64,000 nucleotides of DNA. Origin: Thermococcus zilligii AN1 (GTDB lineage Archaea > Methanobacteriota_B > Thermococci > Thermococcales > Thermococcaceae). Every line of letters begins with the position of its first letter. The first letter of the stretch is position 1. The notes below the pieces were generated by a model. That model was not told the origin of the DNA, searched no databases, and worked only from the letters and a program-made list of their open reading frames with translations. The translations under genes and the position numbers were made by a program. Of this stretch, positions 43,915-51,960 are shown in pieces. The stretch covers positions 372,001-436,000 of the forward strand of contig NZ_AJLF01000001.1 of NCBI RefSeq assembly GCF_000258515.1, written 5' to 3'.

Positions 43915-45349
43915 CCCTTACCGCCTCCTCGCGGGAGATCCTGACCCAGTGGTCGCCTTTCAAGTAGGTATAGCCCTTAGTGTAGGGTTCAAGCAGCCTG
44001 TAGATCTTCTCGCGGAACTCCTCGGGGATGGCATCAAAGCTCGAGTTCCTTCCGTCGAAGTGGAGCATTTCAACGTGCCAGTGGGGCTTTCCTTCGAGCG
44101 TGAACTCCGGGTTTCTCCGCTTTATGAGGTAGAGGGAGTGCTCAAGCTCTTCCTTGTCCAGCCGGGTTTTTCCTTCGCTTATACGCCTGGCGAGGCCTTC
44201 AACGTGTTCTGGCTTGTATTTTATCAAAGTTGGGTCTATGCCGTTCGCGAGGAGGAACGTTAGGATTCCGTTGCACTTGAAGCACTTCCCGCAGGGGACG
44301 TAATCGTCTCCTTCCCTGTGGACTGAGTGGCAACTCCTCTGGAGCCTGAAGAGCTCCGGGTAACGGCTGTGAAGCACGCGCTCCACGATGAGGCCGGTTA
44401 TGGGCCTGACGGCCGACCACTGTCTTATCCCGAGGCCCCTCTCCGCGAACCAGCGCGTCATGTACCTCTCAAAGTCCAGACTCTGGTCGTAGGTGGCGTA
44501 ATAGTGGCGGATTCCCCTGTACTCGTAGGTTAAGCCCCTCGGGTCGTCGTATTCGTTGCCGAAGAGCACGTTTCCGATGTTGTACTTGTAAGTAAGCGGG
44601 AGGAAGGCGAAGGAGTAGCCGGCGAAGAAGAACAGCCTTATGGGGTAGACCTCGGCCTTCGGTTTGCCCACGTTCTGGAGGATCCTCATGTTCTTTTCTA
44701 TGAATGTGTAGAGCCTGTCCGCGTTGCTCCAGACCCTCTTTGTCCTCGGCTCGTTCCTCTCGAACCAGCGGTAGGCCGGGATTGCCACCCTCCAGTGGCC
44801 GCCGGACTCGTTGTAAAAGAAGGGATAAACCTCGCAGCCGAGCTCCTTCATAATCCCATAGGTGAGGAGGCTCTCCTTGCCACCACTCAGCATGACGGCA
44901 CACTTGGAGTAGTCCGGCTCGAAGTCGATCGGCTCCTCCTCAACGCTTTCAGGCAAAAGCCTGGCCATCGGCTCGGCCATCTCCGGGGTTACTTCCTTCG
45001 GGATGTACTCCTCCCTGACAAAGCCGGTTCTCTGGACTATCCTGTTGACGAAGATGTCGCGGGCGGTTACCTCCATCATGTCGCGGAAGAACTTGAGGTC
45101 CCTCGGGTCGAGGGAGAAGCCAAAGCGTATCTCGGGAGTGAAGAGGCCGTAGTTTATGGCGGGAATCATGCTCATCAGCTTCGCAAAGGCCTCCACCTTT
45201 GGAATTCTCTCGTGGTAGCGGTGGATTAGCTTGTAATCGAGCTCCTCCCCCTCGATGCCGAGGACATATCTCGCCGAGATGCGCCTTGCTGAGACCTTTG
45301 GCCTCTCTATGAGGATGTAATCAAAGCACTTCAGCTCCGGCAGACTCAC
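43871..45349 (-). CDS. PP-loop ATPase with QueC-like zinc site
   Basis: 492 residues. The PP-loop SGGKES is at 155-160 (CAVMLSGGKESLLTYG), so the enzyme should adenylate its substrate. C340, C353, C356 and C359 (CGKCFKC) resemble the zinc site of QueC/ExsB-type enzymes. An N-terminal domain of about 145 residues and a C-terminal 100 residues are family-specific. Starts at a GTG 29 bases inside the DUF1611 gene behind GGGGTGAG. I know no assigned function; ligase or thiolation chemistry on an amino-acid-like substrate is a guess from context. Confidence 0.8.
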   Translation of the reverse strand: MSLPELKCFDYILIERPKVSARRISARYVLGIEGEELDYKLIHRYHERIPKVEAFAKLMSMIPAINYGLFTPEIRFGFSLDPRDLKFFRDMMEVTARDIFVNRIVQRTGFVREEYIPKEVTPEMAEPMARLLPESVEEEPIDFEPDYSKCAVMLSGGKESLLTYGIMKELGCEVYPFFYNESGGHWRVAIPAYRWFERNEPRTKRVWSNADRLYTFIEKNMRILQNVGKPKAEVYPIRLFFFAGYSFAFLPLTYKYNIGNVLFGNEYDDPRGLTYEYRGIRHYYATYDQSLDFERYMTRWFAERGLGIRQWSAVRPITGLIVERVLHSRYPELFRLQRSCHSVHREGDDYVPCGKCFKCNGILTFLLANGIDPTLIKYKPEHVEGLARRISEGKTRLDKEELEHSLYLIKRRNPEFTLEGKPHWHVEMLHFDGRNSSFDAIPEEFREKIYRLLEPYTKGYTYLKGDHWVRISREEAVRGVLNEEKPFGTATD

Positions 45350-46412
45350 TCGCTCTCACCCCTGCGGGCTCTTTCGCTTTGCTCGCTATAAGCCGGGCTA
45401 TATCCTCGACCCCCTGATAGAACGGGACGCGCGTCATGATCCCGGTCTCGCTCTCTATCCGCTCTGCCCATTCGAGGGCCTCCTCTTTCGTGAGGTTCTG
45501 GGTGTTTATGGTGATGGCTATCGGCGGTTTCCCGGAGAGGAGCTCTATCATCCTTATGTAGTTCTCAAGCGGCGGGATCCTGTACTGGGGGAAGTCGTCG
45601 AAGGTCAGTCTTCCCGGCGCATGCTGGAGGACGATGAAGTCGGGCCTGGCCGCGCCTATCAGCTCGAAGCCGCCCGGGAATGCCGGGTGGAGGAGCGAGC
45701 CCTCGCCGTGGGTAACTATTACGTCCGGCCTCTCCTCTGCCCAGGCGCGGTAGAAGACATCCTCTATTGCACCGGCAACGAAGTCGTTGATGATTGAATC
45801 CATGACTATGCAGTACTTGAAGCCCTGCATCCAGCCCGTCTGGCCCATCGCTATGAACTCGCTTTTAAGACCGAGGGCCTTAAACGCCTCGTGGAGCATT
45901 ATCGCGGTGGTCCTCTTTCCTATGGCGGCATCTGTTCCGAGAACCGCCACTTTTGTTGCCTTAACGTCCTCTATCTTTCCGGTGAATGGGACGCGGTAGT
46001 TGTAGAATATCTTTCTAACGTCGATTATCTCGACTCCCTTCTGCTTCGCCAGGCGCTTCAGATAGGGGTCGTCGCTGAGGAAGTGGTGGAGACCGTTGAC
46101 GACTCCGAGGCCTGCCTTGATGGCCTTTGCGACTATCCTCTTGTAGCTCGAGGGGAGAACTCCTCCCGGAGTGGCGACGCCTATGATGAGCCACTTTGCG
46201 TCCGGGTTCTCCCTGAGGGCTTCTTCGATGGTTCCATATATGGGGATGCCCCTGTGTATCCCGTCGAGCACTTCTCCCGCGTCCCTTCCCGCCAGGGTGG
46301 AATCCACCAGGCCAGCTATTTTATACTTCTTAGAGTACCGCACAAGCCCGTGCGCTGTTTTTCCATCCGTAGTAAGATAGCGCCCCTCCGTAAGCACTAA
46401 CGCTTTCTCCAC
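45321..46412 (-). CDS. DUF1611 (DgcN-like) P-loop protein
   Basis: 363 residues. The N-terminal half (about 1-150) is Rossmann-like, with IPIYGTIEEALRENPDAKWLIIGVATPGG; the C-terminal half has a P-loop-like VAVLGTDAAIGKRTT (about 156-168) and VIVTHGEGSLLHPAFPG. This is the DUF1611 layout; one bacterial member, DgcN, acts in D-glutamate catabolism as an N-acetyltransferase. GTG 46412 is the best start (GGAGGTG 6 bases upstream), within the end of the PLP-enzyme gene. Usual partner DgcA is absent here. Confidence 0.82.
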   Translation of the reverse strand: MEKALVLTEGRYLTTDGKTAHGLVRYSKKYKIAGLVDSTLAGRDAGEVLDGIHRGIPIYGTIEEALRENPDAKWLIIGVATPGGVLPSSYKRIVAKAIKAGLGVVNGLHHFLSDDPYLKRLAKQKGVEIIDVRKIFYNYRVPFTGKIEDVKATKVAVLGTDAAIGKRTTAIMLHEAFKALGLKSEFIAMGQTGWMQGFKYCIVMDSIINDFVAGAIEDVFYRAWAEERPDVIVTHGEGSLLHPAFPGGFELIGAARPDFIVLQHAPGRLTFDDFPQYRIPPLENYIRMIELLSGKPPIAITINTQNLTKEEALEWAERIESETGIMTRVPFYQGVEDIARLIASKAKEPAGVRASESAGAEVL

Positions 46413-47310
46413 CGTGGACACCTCCGGTTAACACCAGCACGAAGTTTCCTTTACTAACTCCAAACTTTCTTACGAACTTGATTAAACCAGCAACCGTTAA
46501 GGCCGAGGCCGGCAAAACAGAAAGGCCAGTTGTAAAGCGAAGCAACTCAGCGCATCTCCGGGCAGTATCATCCGCGAAGCCGAAGACGTAGCCATTGGAC
46601 TCTTTTATGGCCTTCATGGCTTCATCGAGGTCGAAGGATATCTCCGAGACAAGGGGCTCGTTCACCGGCGTCTCCGCTATCTCCCTCCTTTGGTCGCCGT
46701 AGAACTCCCAGAGGAGCTGGTTGCCAAAGGCTGTGGTGACACCTATCATCCTTGGCTTGGCTTTTCCGCGGAAGCCGTGCCAGATCCCTGCCAGAGTGGT
46801 GCCGTTTCCGACTGGAACAAAAACTGCATCGGGCTTCACTTCGCTCAGTATTGCCTCCGCTATCGAAGAATACCCGGCGTAATCCACCTCCGGACGGCTT
46901 CCGGGGTTTGCGTCGTAGATACCGTTTGCGAGGGCAAAGCGCCTGCTCTCGGCTACAACCTCTTCATAAGTCCCGGGCCAGGGGATCACCTCCGCGCCGA
47001 GTGCTCTCATCTCCCCGGCGCGTTCAAGGGTGTAGCCCGCAGGCACAAAAACGAAAGCCTTCAGACCATAGAGCCTGGCGTAGTAGGCTATGGCAACACC
47101 GTAGTTTCCACAGGTGCCCACAGTAATGGCAGAATAGCCTTCTTCAAGGGCCTTTTCCACGTGGGCCCTGGCGATCCTGTCTTTGTGCGTTCCTGTTGGG
47201 TTCCTGCCTTCGTAGTCTATGTAGATCCCCTCGATCCCCAGTGTCTCCTCGAGGGGAGGGGCCCTTATAAGGGAGCCCCCATCATCATCGGAGTTCTTCT
47301 CGGCATCCAT
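46330..47310 (-). CDS. PLP-dependent threonine-synthase-like enzyme
   Basis: 326 residues, fold type II. PLP lysine K43 in RNPTGTHKDR, phosphate-related TVGTCGNYGVAIAYYARL, and VFVPVGNGTTLAGIWHG; normal catalytic end LVLTGG. After that the frame runs on 25 more residues through the start of the DUF1611 gene, giving an 83-base overlap. Start ATG 47310 with GGTGG upstream. It may be a beta-replacing or eliminating enzyme rather than true threonine synthase, since no threonine genes adjoin. Confidence 0.85.
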   Translation of the reverse strand: MDAEKNSDDDGGSLIRAPPLEETLGIEGIYIDYEGRNPTGTHKDRIARAHVEKALEEGYSAITVGTCGNYGVAIAYYARLYGLKAFVFVPAGYTLERAGEMRALGAEVIPWPGTYEEVVAESRRFALANGIYDANPGSRPEVDYAGYSSIAEAILSEVKPDAVFVPVGNGTTLAGIWHGFRGKAKPRMIGVTTAFGNQLLWEFYGDQRREIAETPVNEPLVSEISFDLDEAMKAIKESNGYVFGFADDTARRCAELLRFTTGLSVLPASALTVAGLIKFVRKFGVSKGNFVLVLTGGVHGGESVSAYGGALSYYGWKNSARACAVL

Positions 47311-47328
47311 TTCCGGCCACCGGATCAC

Positions 47329-47533
47329 CAGTTTTTGCCCAAACGCGCTTATGCGACACTTTCCTTTTGCGCTACTAAATTTACCCTCCCCATTTTTGAA
47401 GGGAAACCAATTGGAGTTCCTCAGGGGTATATAAATCTTTCTCCCCGCGGGGGCCGTTATCCGTGCCTAACATTTGTCCCAGCCTCTAAAATCGTTAGGA
47501 AACCGCTTATTGCCGCGAATTTGAGAAGAAAAG
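47329..47533. other. Gap with a two-way TATA box
   Basis: GGGGTATATAAATC at 47423-47436 is a strong TATA-like sequence that can be read in both directions. On the minus strand it could serve the PLP-enzyme operon (leader of about 100 bases); on the plus strand it would give a transcript from about 47455 that does not correspond to a gene before 47589. No open frame or stable RNA pattern was seen. Confidence 0.5.
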
Positions 47534-47543
47534 TTTTTAAACT
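47530..47543 (+). promoter_or_regulatory. Promoter of the hyperacidic protein gene
   Basis: BRE-like GAAGAAAAG runs into TATA TTTTTAAAC (47534-47542). Transcription should start near 47563-47567, leaving a short leader with GGGGGAGGTGG. Confidence 0.6.
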
Positions 47544-47588
47544 CATTATACGCTCAATAAATGCCCCTCAGAGGGGGAGGTGGTCGGT

Positions 47589-47792
47589 ATGTACTACCCG
47601 CCCAAGAAGAAGGTTCAGCCCAAGAAGGTTGAGGAAGAAGAGGAAGAGGAATTCGAGTCCTTCGACGTTGAGGAGGAATTCGAGGAAGAGGACTGGGATG
47701 AGGAAGACTGGGATGAGGAAGACTGGGACGAAGAGGATGAGGACTGGGACGAGGACTGGGATGAGGACGAGGACTGGGACGAGGAAGACTGA
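47589..47792 (+). CDS. Small hyperacidic DWDEE-repeat protein
   Basis: 67 residues. A short N terminus with basic patch YYPPKKKVQPKKV is followed by EEEEEEEFESFDVEEEF and at least six near-repeats of DWDEE/DWDEDE to the C terminus. More than two thirds of the residues are Asp or Glu, with Trp at regular 5-7 residue spacing. It cannot have a stable hydrophobic core and is likely disordered; binding of basic proteins, RNA-binding proteins or metal ions is possible. The ATG at 47589 follows GGAGGTGG. Confidence 0.75.
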   Translation: MYYPPKKKVQPKKVEEEEEEEFESFDVEEEFEEEDWDEEDWDEEDWDEEDEDWDEDWDEDEDWDEED

Positions 47793-47855
47793 ACGTCCTT
47801 CCTCTTTTTAACCCACCCTTTTTGAACTTCTCTTCTCCAAGCCGGGGTGAAAATC

Positions 47856-49124
47856 TTGAGAGGCCGCCCGCAGAAGAGGAAGTTAGCGGCCCTTAAAGCC
47901 ATGGAAAAGGGCCTGCAGATGAAAAAACGGTCTGACCCCGGGAAATGGTTCTACTCCTTCATTCCCTTTAAAGTCTCAACGGGCGGTGCCGCTCCCCTGA
48001 TTCCTCTCCTCACGATGAACCTCGGCGGCGGCCCGACTGATGTTGGTGCTGTGAACGCGATAGGTAGCACCGCATCGATGCTTGGTGGCGTCTTCTGGGG
48101 TAAGCTGAGTGACGGGCTTAACAGGAGGAAGATTTTTCTCCTGATAGGGTTTCTGGGTACCGCGATAGCTTCCATCCTTTTCGCTCTCGCGGAGAACGTC
48201 CGGCAGGTTATGGTGATAAACGCGGTCTACACCTTCTTCATCGCGGCGACGATACCTATCCCAATCCTCATAATAACCAAGGTCTTCCGCCTGGAAGACT
48301 GGGACTACGCCATAGGGAAGTTCAACGAGATAGGCGGCTGGGCATGGGTCGCGGGCATGGTTCTTGGCCTTGCAATGGCCCGGTTCCTGGATTTGAGAGA
48401 GATATTCGTGATTCTGGGCCTTATTGGGTTGTTATCCCTTCCGTGGGGTGCTAAAACAATACGGGAGGTTCCCCTCCACGTTGACAGGAGGATCCTCGGA
48501 ATATACCCCGGCTACGTCGTCGAAAAGTTCAGGTATCTGCCGAACATGATAATCCACCTCCCGAGGTTCTCCACGGGGGGCTTTGGAAATCTCTACCTCT
48601 CAACGGTCCTCTTCTGGATAGGGGCCATGCTCTACTTCACCCAGTTCCCGGTCCTCCTGAAGAGCAGGGGGCTGGGCGCGACGGAGCTCTACATTATGAG
48701 CATTGCCAACTCCGCCATTTCAGCCTACATGTACACCCGCGTTGGGCTGAAACTCAGGGAGACCGGTGGCTACGGGGCGCTCAAGATGGGTTTGGCTCTG
48801 AGGGGGGTTGCGTTCCTATTGCTGGCGGTCTCCACCTTTATGGAGGGAAGCGTTTTCTTTGCTCTGGCGTTCCTCTCCTACTTCATAGCCGGCTACACCT
48901 GGTCGTACATAAGCATCTCGACCTCCTCGATAATCTCCCACAGGGCGCCGCCGGAGAAGCGCGGTTCTTTAATAGGAACTTACAACCTCGTAAGCTCTCT
49001 GGGGGCAATAGTCGGCAACCTGACGAGCGGATTCGTGGTCGAAGCGCTGGGCTTTCTCTCCGACTTTTTGCTCGCTTCATCGCTGATATTCCTGTCGCTG
49101 GTTCCAATCATCCGCGAACGTTAA
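47856..49124 (+). CDS. MFS transporter
   Basis: About 422 residues with 11-12 membrane segments. MFS motif between TM2 and TM3: GKLSDGLNRRKIFLLIG; second-half counterpart HRAPPEKRGSLIGTYN. Basic N terminus GRPQKRKLAAL. A TTG at 47856 fits the GGGGTGA ribosome site; GTG 47847 is an alternative. Related more to drug-type exporters than to the pair at 870-3542; substrate unknown. Confidence 0.82.
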   Translation: MRGRPQKRKLAALKAMEKGLQMKKRSDPGKWFYSFIPFKVSTGGAAPLIPLLTMNLGGGPTDVGAVNAIGSTASMLGGVFWGKLSDGLNRRKIFLLIGFLGTAIASILFALAENVRQVMVINAVYTFFIAATIPIPILIITKVFRLEDWDYAIGKFNEIGGWAWVAGMVLGLAMARFLDLREIFVILGLIGLLSLPWGAKTIREVPLHVDRRILGIYPGYVVEKFRYLPNMIIHLPRFSTGGFGNLYLSTVLFWIGAMLYFTQFPVLLKSRGLGATELYIMSIANSAISAYMYTRVGLKLRETGGYGALKMGLALRGVAFLLLAVSTFMEGSVFFALAFLSYFIAGYTWSYISISTSSIISHRAPPEKRGSLIGTYNLVSSLGAIVGNLTSGFVVEALGFLSDFLLASSLIFLSLVPIIRER

Positions 49125-49157
49125 AAGTTACCGCGTTAAGCTTATCCGGTGGTACCT

Positions 49158-50297
49158 ATGTTCCAGCTGAAAACCCGGATCATAGAGGGGGAGGGGAGTT
49201 TGAAGGCCCTCTCGAGGGAAGTCAGGGGCTACGAGCGCGTTCTTATACTTTCCTCAAGCTCAATGAAGAGGCACGGCTTCCTGGGTGAGGTCGAGGACTG
49301 TGTGAGGGAAGCAGGTGCCGAGGTCTTCTCCGTTACGAACCTCCCCGCGGAGCCGGGCGTCGAGACGGTTGAAGAGCTACTCCCCAAGTTGAGGGAAGAG
49401 TTCCAGCCCGACTTACTGGTTGCCCTCGGCGGTGGGAGCGTCATCGACACGGCCAAAGCTTTGAAGGTCTTCTACGATGCCCCCGAGGTGAAGTTTGAGG
49501 AGATCGCCTTCATCGACCGCTTTTCAAAGCCCAAACCAGTTCCTAAGTTGAAAACACCCCTCATCGCGATACCCTCAACGAGCGGCGCCGGGAGTGAAGT
49601 TTCGGCTTCGAGCGTGCTGAAGAAGGGAGAGGTCAAATACAACATCGTCAGCCTCGAGATAGCTCCGGAAGTGGCCATCCTCGACCCAAGGCTTCCGAGA
49701 ACCATGCCCGGGGAAGTTGCCAGGAACTCTGGCCTCGATGTTCTCGTCCACGGTATAGAGGCCTACACGACGAAGGCCGCAAACCCATTCAGCGACACGA
49801 TGGCGATAAATGCCATAAAGACCGTCTACAGGTGGCTCCCGCTCTCGGTAAAAGGCGACGAAGAAGCCAGGGCAAGAGTCCACTACGCGGCCACAATGGC
49901 TGGAATAGCGTTCCTGAACGCGCGCCTCGGGCTCTGCCATGCGATGAGCCACAAGGCGGCATGGATAGGGCCCCATGGCCTTCTGAACGCAATATTCATC
50001 CCCTACGTGATGGAGTTCAACGCCGAGAGAAGCGAGTACGCGAGGAAACGCTATGCTGAGATAGCGAGAGAGCTTGGCTTCAATACGGCCAAAGACCTCA
50101 TTGAGGTCGTTAAGGAGCTCAACGAGATGCTTGGAGTCCCGGGACTGAGCGAGCTCGTGGATGAGGAGGCCTTCGTCTCAAAGGTGGAAGAAATGGCAAA
50201 TAAAGCCTACCGCGATGGGCTGATCCCCTTCAACCCCGTGGAGCCGAAGCCTGAGGAGATAAGGGAGCTCTATCTGAGGGCTTTTTACGGGAGGTGA
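49158..50297 (+). CDS. Iron-type alcohol dehydrogenase
   Basis: 379 residues, group III Fe-ADH. NAD(P) motif ALGGGSVIDTAKAL (about 90-103), IPSTSGAGSEVSASSVL, metal-binding region DVLVHGIEAYTTKAANPFSD and LGLCHAMSHKAAWIGPHGLLNA with the conserved histidines. In Thermococcales such enzymes reduce aldehydes to alcohols with NADPH. Start ATG 49158, GGTGG upstream. T run TTCTTTTTTAAG at 50310-50321 just after the stop should terminate it. Confidence 0.92.
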   Translation: MFQLKTRIIEGEGSLKALSREVRGYERVLILSSSSMKRHGFLGEVEDCVREAGAEVFSVTNLPAEPGVETVEELLPKLREEFQPDLLVALGGGSVIDTAKALKVFYDAPEVKFEEIAFIDRFSKPKPVPKLKTPLIAIPSTSGAGSEVSASSVLKKGEVKYNIVSLEIAPEVAILDPRLPRTMPGEVARNSGLDVLVHGIEAYTTKAANPFSDTMAINAIKTVYRWLPLSVKGDEEARARVHYAATMAGIAFLNARLGLCHAMSHKAAWIGPHGLLNAIFIPYVMEFNAERSEYARKRYAEIARELGFNTAKDLIEVVKELNEMLGVPGLSELVDEEAFVSKVEEMANKAYRDGLIPFNPVEPKPEEIRELYLRAFYGR

Positions 50298-50314
50298 GCT
50301 TGCCGGGTTCTTTT

Positions 50315-51928
50315 TTAAGTTTTTGCAAAAACTGCAAACCTTTCGACGACCAGGACGTCGAGCCCGGCTTTTCTGAAGGTTCTAAGCGCGTCCTCAGGGG
50401 AGCAAACTATCGGCTCACCGTGCATGTTGAAGCTCGTGTTCAGCACTGCCCCAAGGCCGGTCCTCTCTTCGAATTCCTTGATTACGCGGTAGTAAGCGGG
50501 GTTGATTTCCTCCCTAACCGCCTGGGGCCTCGTTGTCCCGTCGACGTGGACAACGGCGAGAGCTTCTGCCCTGAAGGCTTCGCTGGCGGTGTAGCTCATG
50601 GTCATGAACTCGTTGGGAGCCCCGTTTAGGTCTTCAAGGTATTCATGGGCCCTCTCCCATAGCAGTGACGGCGCAAAGGGCTGGAAGACGTCCCTCTTCA
50701 GGGCAACGTTGAGCCTTTCCTTAACGCCCTCGTCCCTCGGGTCAGCTAAAATCGAGCGGTTTCCCAGAGCTCTCGGCCCGAACTCCATCGCCCCCTGGAA
50801 GAGGCCAACCAGCTTCCCTTCGTCTAAGGCGTCCCCAAGGAAGGACGGAACGTCAACCTCCTCGTATTCAACACCCTCGCTTCTTAAGAAGCCCTCAACG
50901 TAATCCTGCCCGTATTCTGGCCCGAGATAGACGTGCTCGAGCTTGAAAGGCCTCCACTTTCCGTCGAGCCTCTCCATCTGGGTCTTAACGAAAACCGCCG
51001 CCCCGAAGGCCAGTCCGCTGTCGTCCATGGCCGGGAAGACCCACAGGTTATCGTCGCCAAAAATGTGCCTCAGGATTGCGTTGGCCTTGACGTTCTGGGC
51101 GACTCCGCCCGCGTAGGCCAGGGGAAGAGCGTAGCCCCTCAGTTTGAGGCCAAGCTCCTCCACAAGCTTCTCAAGGTGGGCCTGCGCACTGGCGGCTATC
51201 TCGATAGCTTTTCTCTGGAGTTCGCCGTCCAGTTCCCCCTTCTTCATTCTGAGGGCGATTTCCTTGGCGTGCTCCAGCGGGAACCTGAAGAGCTCGGCAA
51301 GTCTCTTCGTCGCATCAACGCCCACAACCCCGAGGTGGTTTTCGAAGGTTAAACCGTTCAGCTCGATTATTGAGCTCAGGTCGTAGGCCGGCCTCCCGTA
51401 CGCGGCCAGGCTCATCACCTTGCCCTCGTGCATCATCGGGGTGAACCCTAAAAGCTCCGTAACCGATGAGTAGAAGTCGCCGAGGGAGTCAACGTAGGTG
51501 CTCTGGGCTATCCTTACCATCTCGCCCTCCCTGGCTATGTAAACAGAAGAGCTCAGCCCATCCCCTGCCGCGTCTATGCTAACAGCTAAGGCATCCCTCC
51601 AGCCGCTCGTGTAGTAGGCTGAGGCCGAGTGGGCTAAGTGGTGCTCAACGAAGAGGACCTTCCTCTTAAACTCCGGCCCGAAGAGGCTTTTGAGGTTTGC
51701 CTCAAGCTCTTTAAGGCGGGAGAGCTTCCTGAAAATCCCGGCAACGGCTATGACATCAACGTCTTCCGGCCCTGCCCCGGCCATCTCAAGGACTTTCCTC
51801 AGGCTAAGCCCGGGGAAGCCCCTGTATTTCTTTATCCTGTTCAGGCGCTCCTCGTTCACCGCGAAAATCCTCTCGCCATCAATGAGGGCAACCCCGGCGT
51901 CGTGGCCATCGTGTATTCCGAGTATCAT
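50315..51928 (-). CDS. NodU/CmcH-type carbamoyltransferase
   Basis: 537 residues. N-terminal Kae1-like domain with LGIHDGHDAGVALIDG and metal-binding HHLAH (96-100), then GDGLSSSVYIAREGE and MHEGKVMSLAAYGRP; C-terminal YrdC-unlike domain with FGPRALGNRSILADPR and NTSFNMHGEPIVCSPEDA. The family uses carbamoyl phosphate to carbamoylate hydroxyls of sugars or antibiotics. No obvious biosynthetic partner adjoins, so the acceptor is unknown. ATG 51928 with GGAGGG. Confidence 0.92.
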   Translation of the reverse strand: MILGIHDGHDAGVALIDGERIFAVNEERLNRIKKYRGFPGLSLRKVLEMAGAGPEDVDVIAVAGIFRKLSRLKELEANLKSLFGPEFKRKVLFVEHHLAHSASAYYTSGWRDALAVSIDAAGDGLSSSVYIAREGEMVRIAQSTYVDSLGDFYSSVTELLGFTPMMHEGKVMSLAAYGRPAYDLSSIIELNGLTFENHLGVVGVDATKRLAELFRFPLEHAKEIALRMKKGELDGELQRKAIEIAASAQAHLEKLVEELGLKLRGYALPLAYAGGVAQNVKANAILRHIFGDDNLWVFPAMDDSGLAFGAAVFVKTQMERLDGKWRPFKLEHVYLGPEYGQDYVEGFLRSEGVEYEEVDVPSFLGDALDEGKLVGLFQGAMEFGPRALGNRSILADPRDEGVKERLNVALKRDVFQPFAPSLLWERAHEYLEDLNGAPNEFMTMSYTASEAFRAEALAVVHVDGTTRPQAVREEINPAYYRVIKEFEERTGLGAVLNTSFNMHGEPIVCSPEDALRTFRKAGLDVLVVERFAVFAKT

Positions 51929-51960
51929 GGGGAGACCCTCCGGGGTAAGGAAAAGAAAAA

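Noticed and set aside
47580-47902. Minus-strand Ser-rich 95-codon frame opposite the acidic protein
   Set aside because: Mirror image of the GAGGAAGACTGG-type repeat; no start signals.
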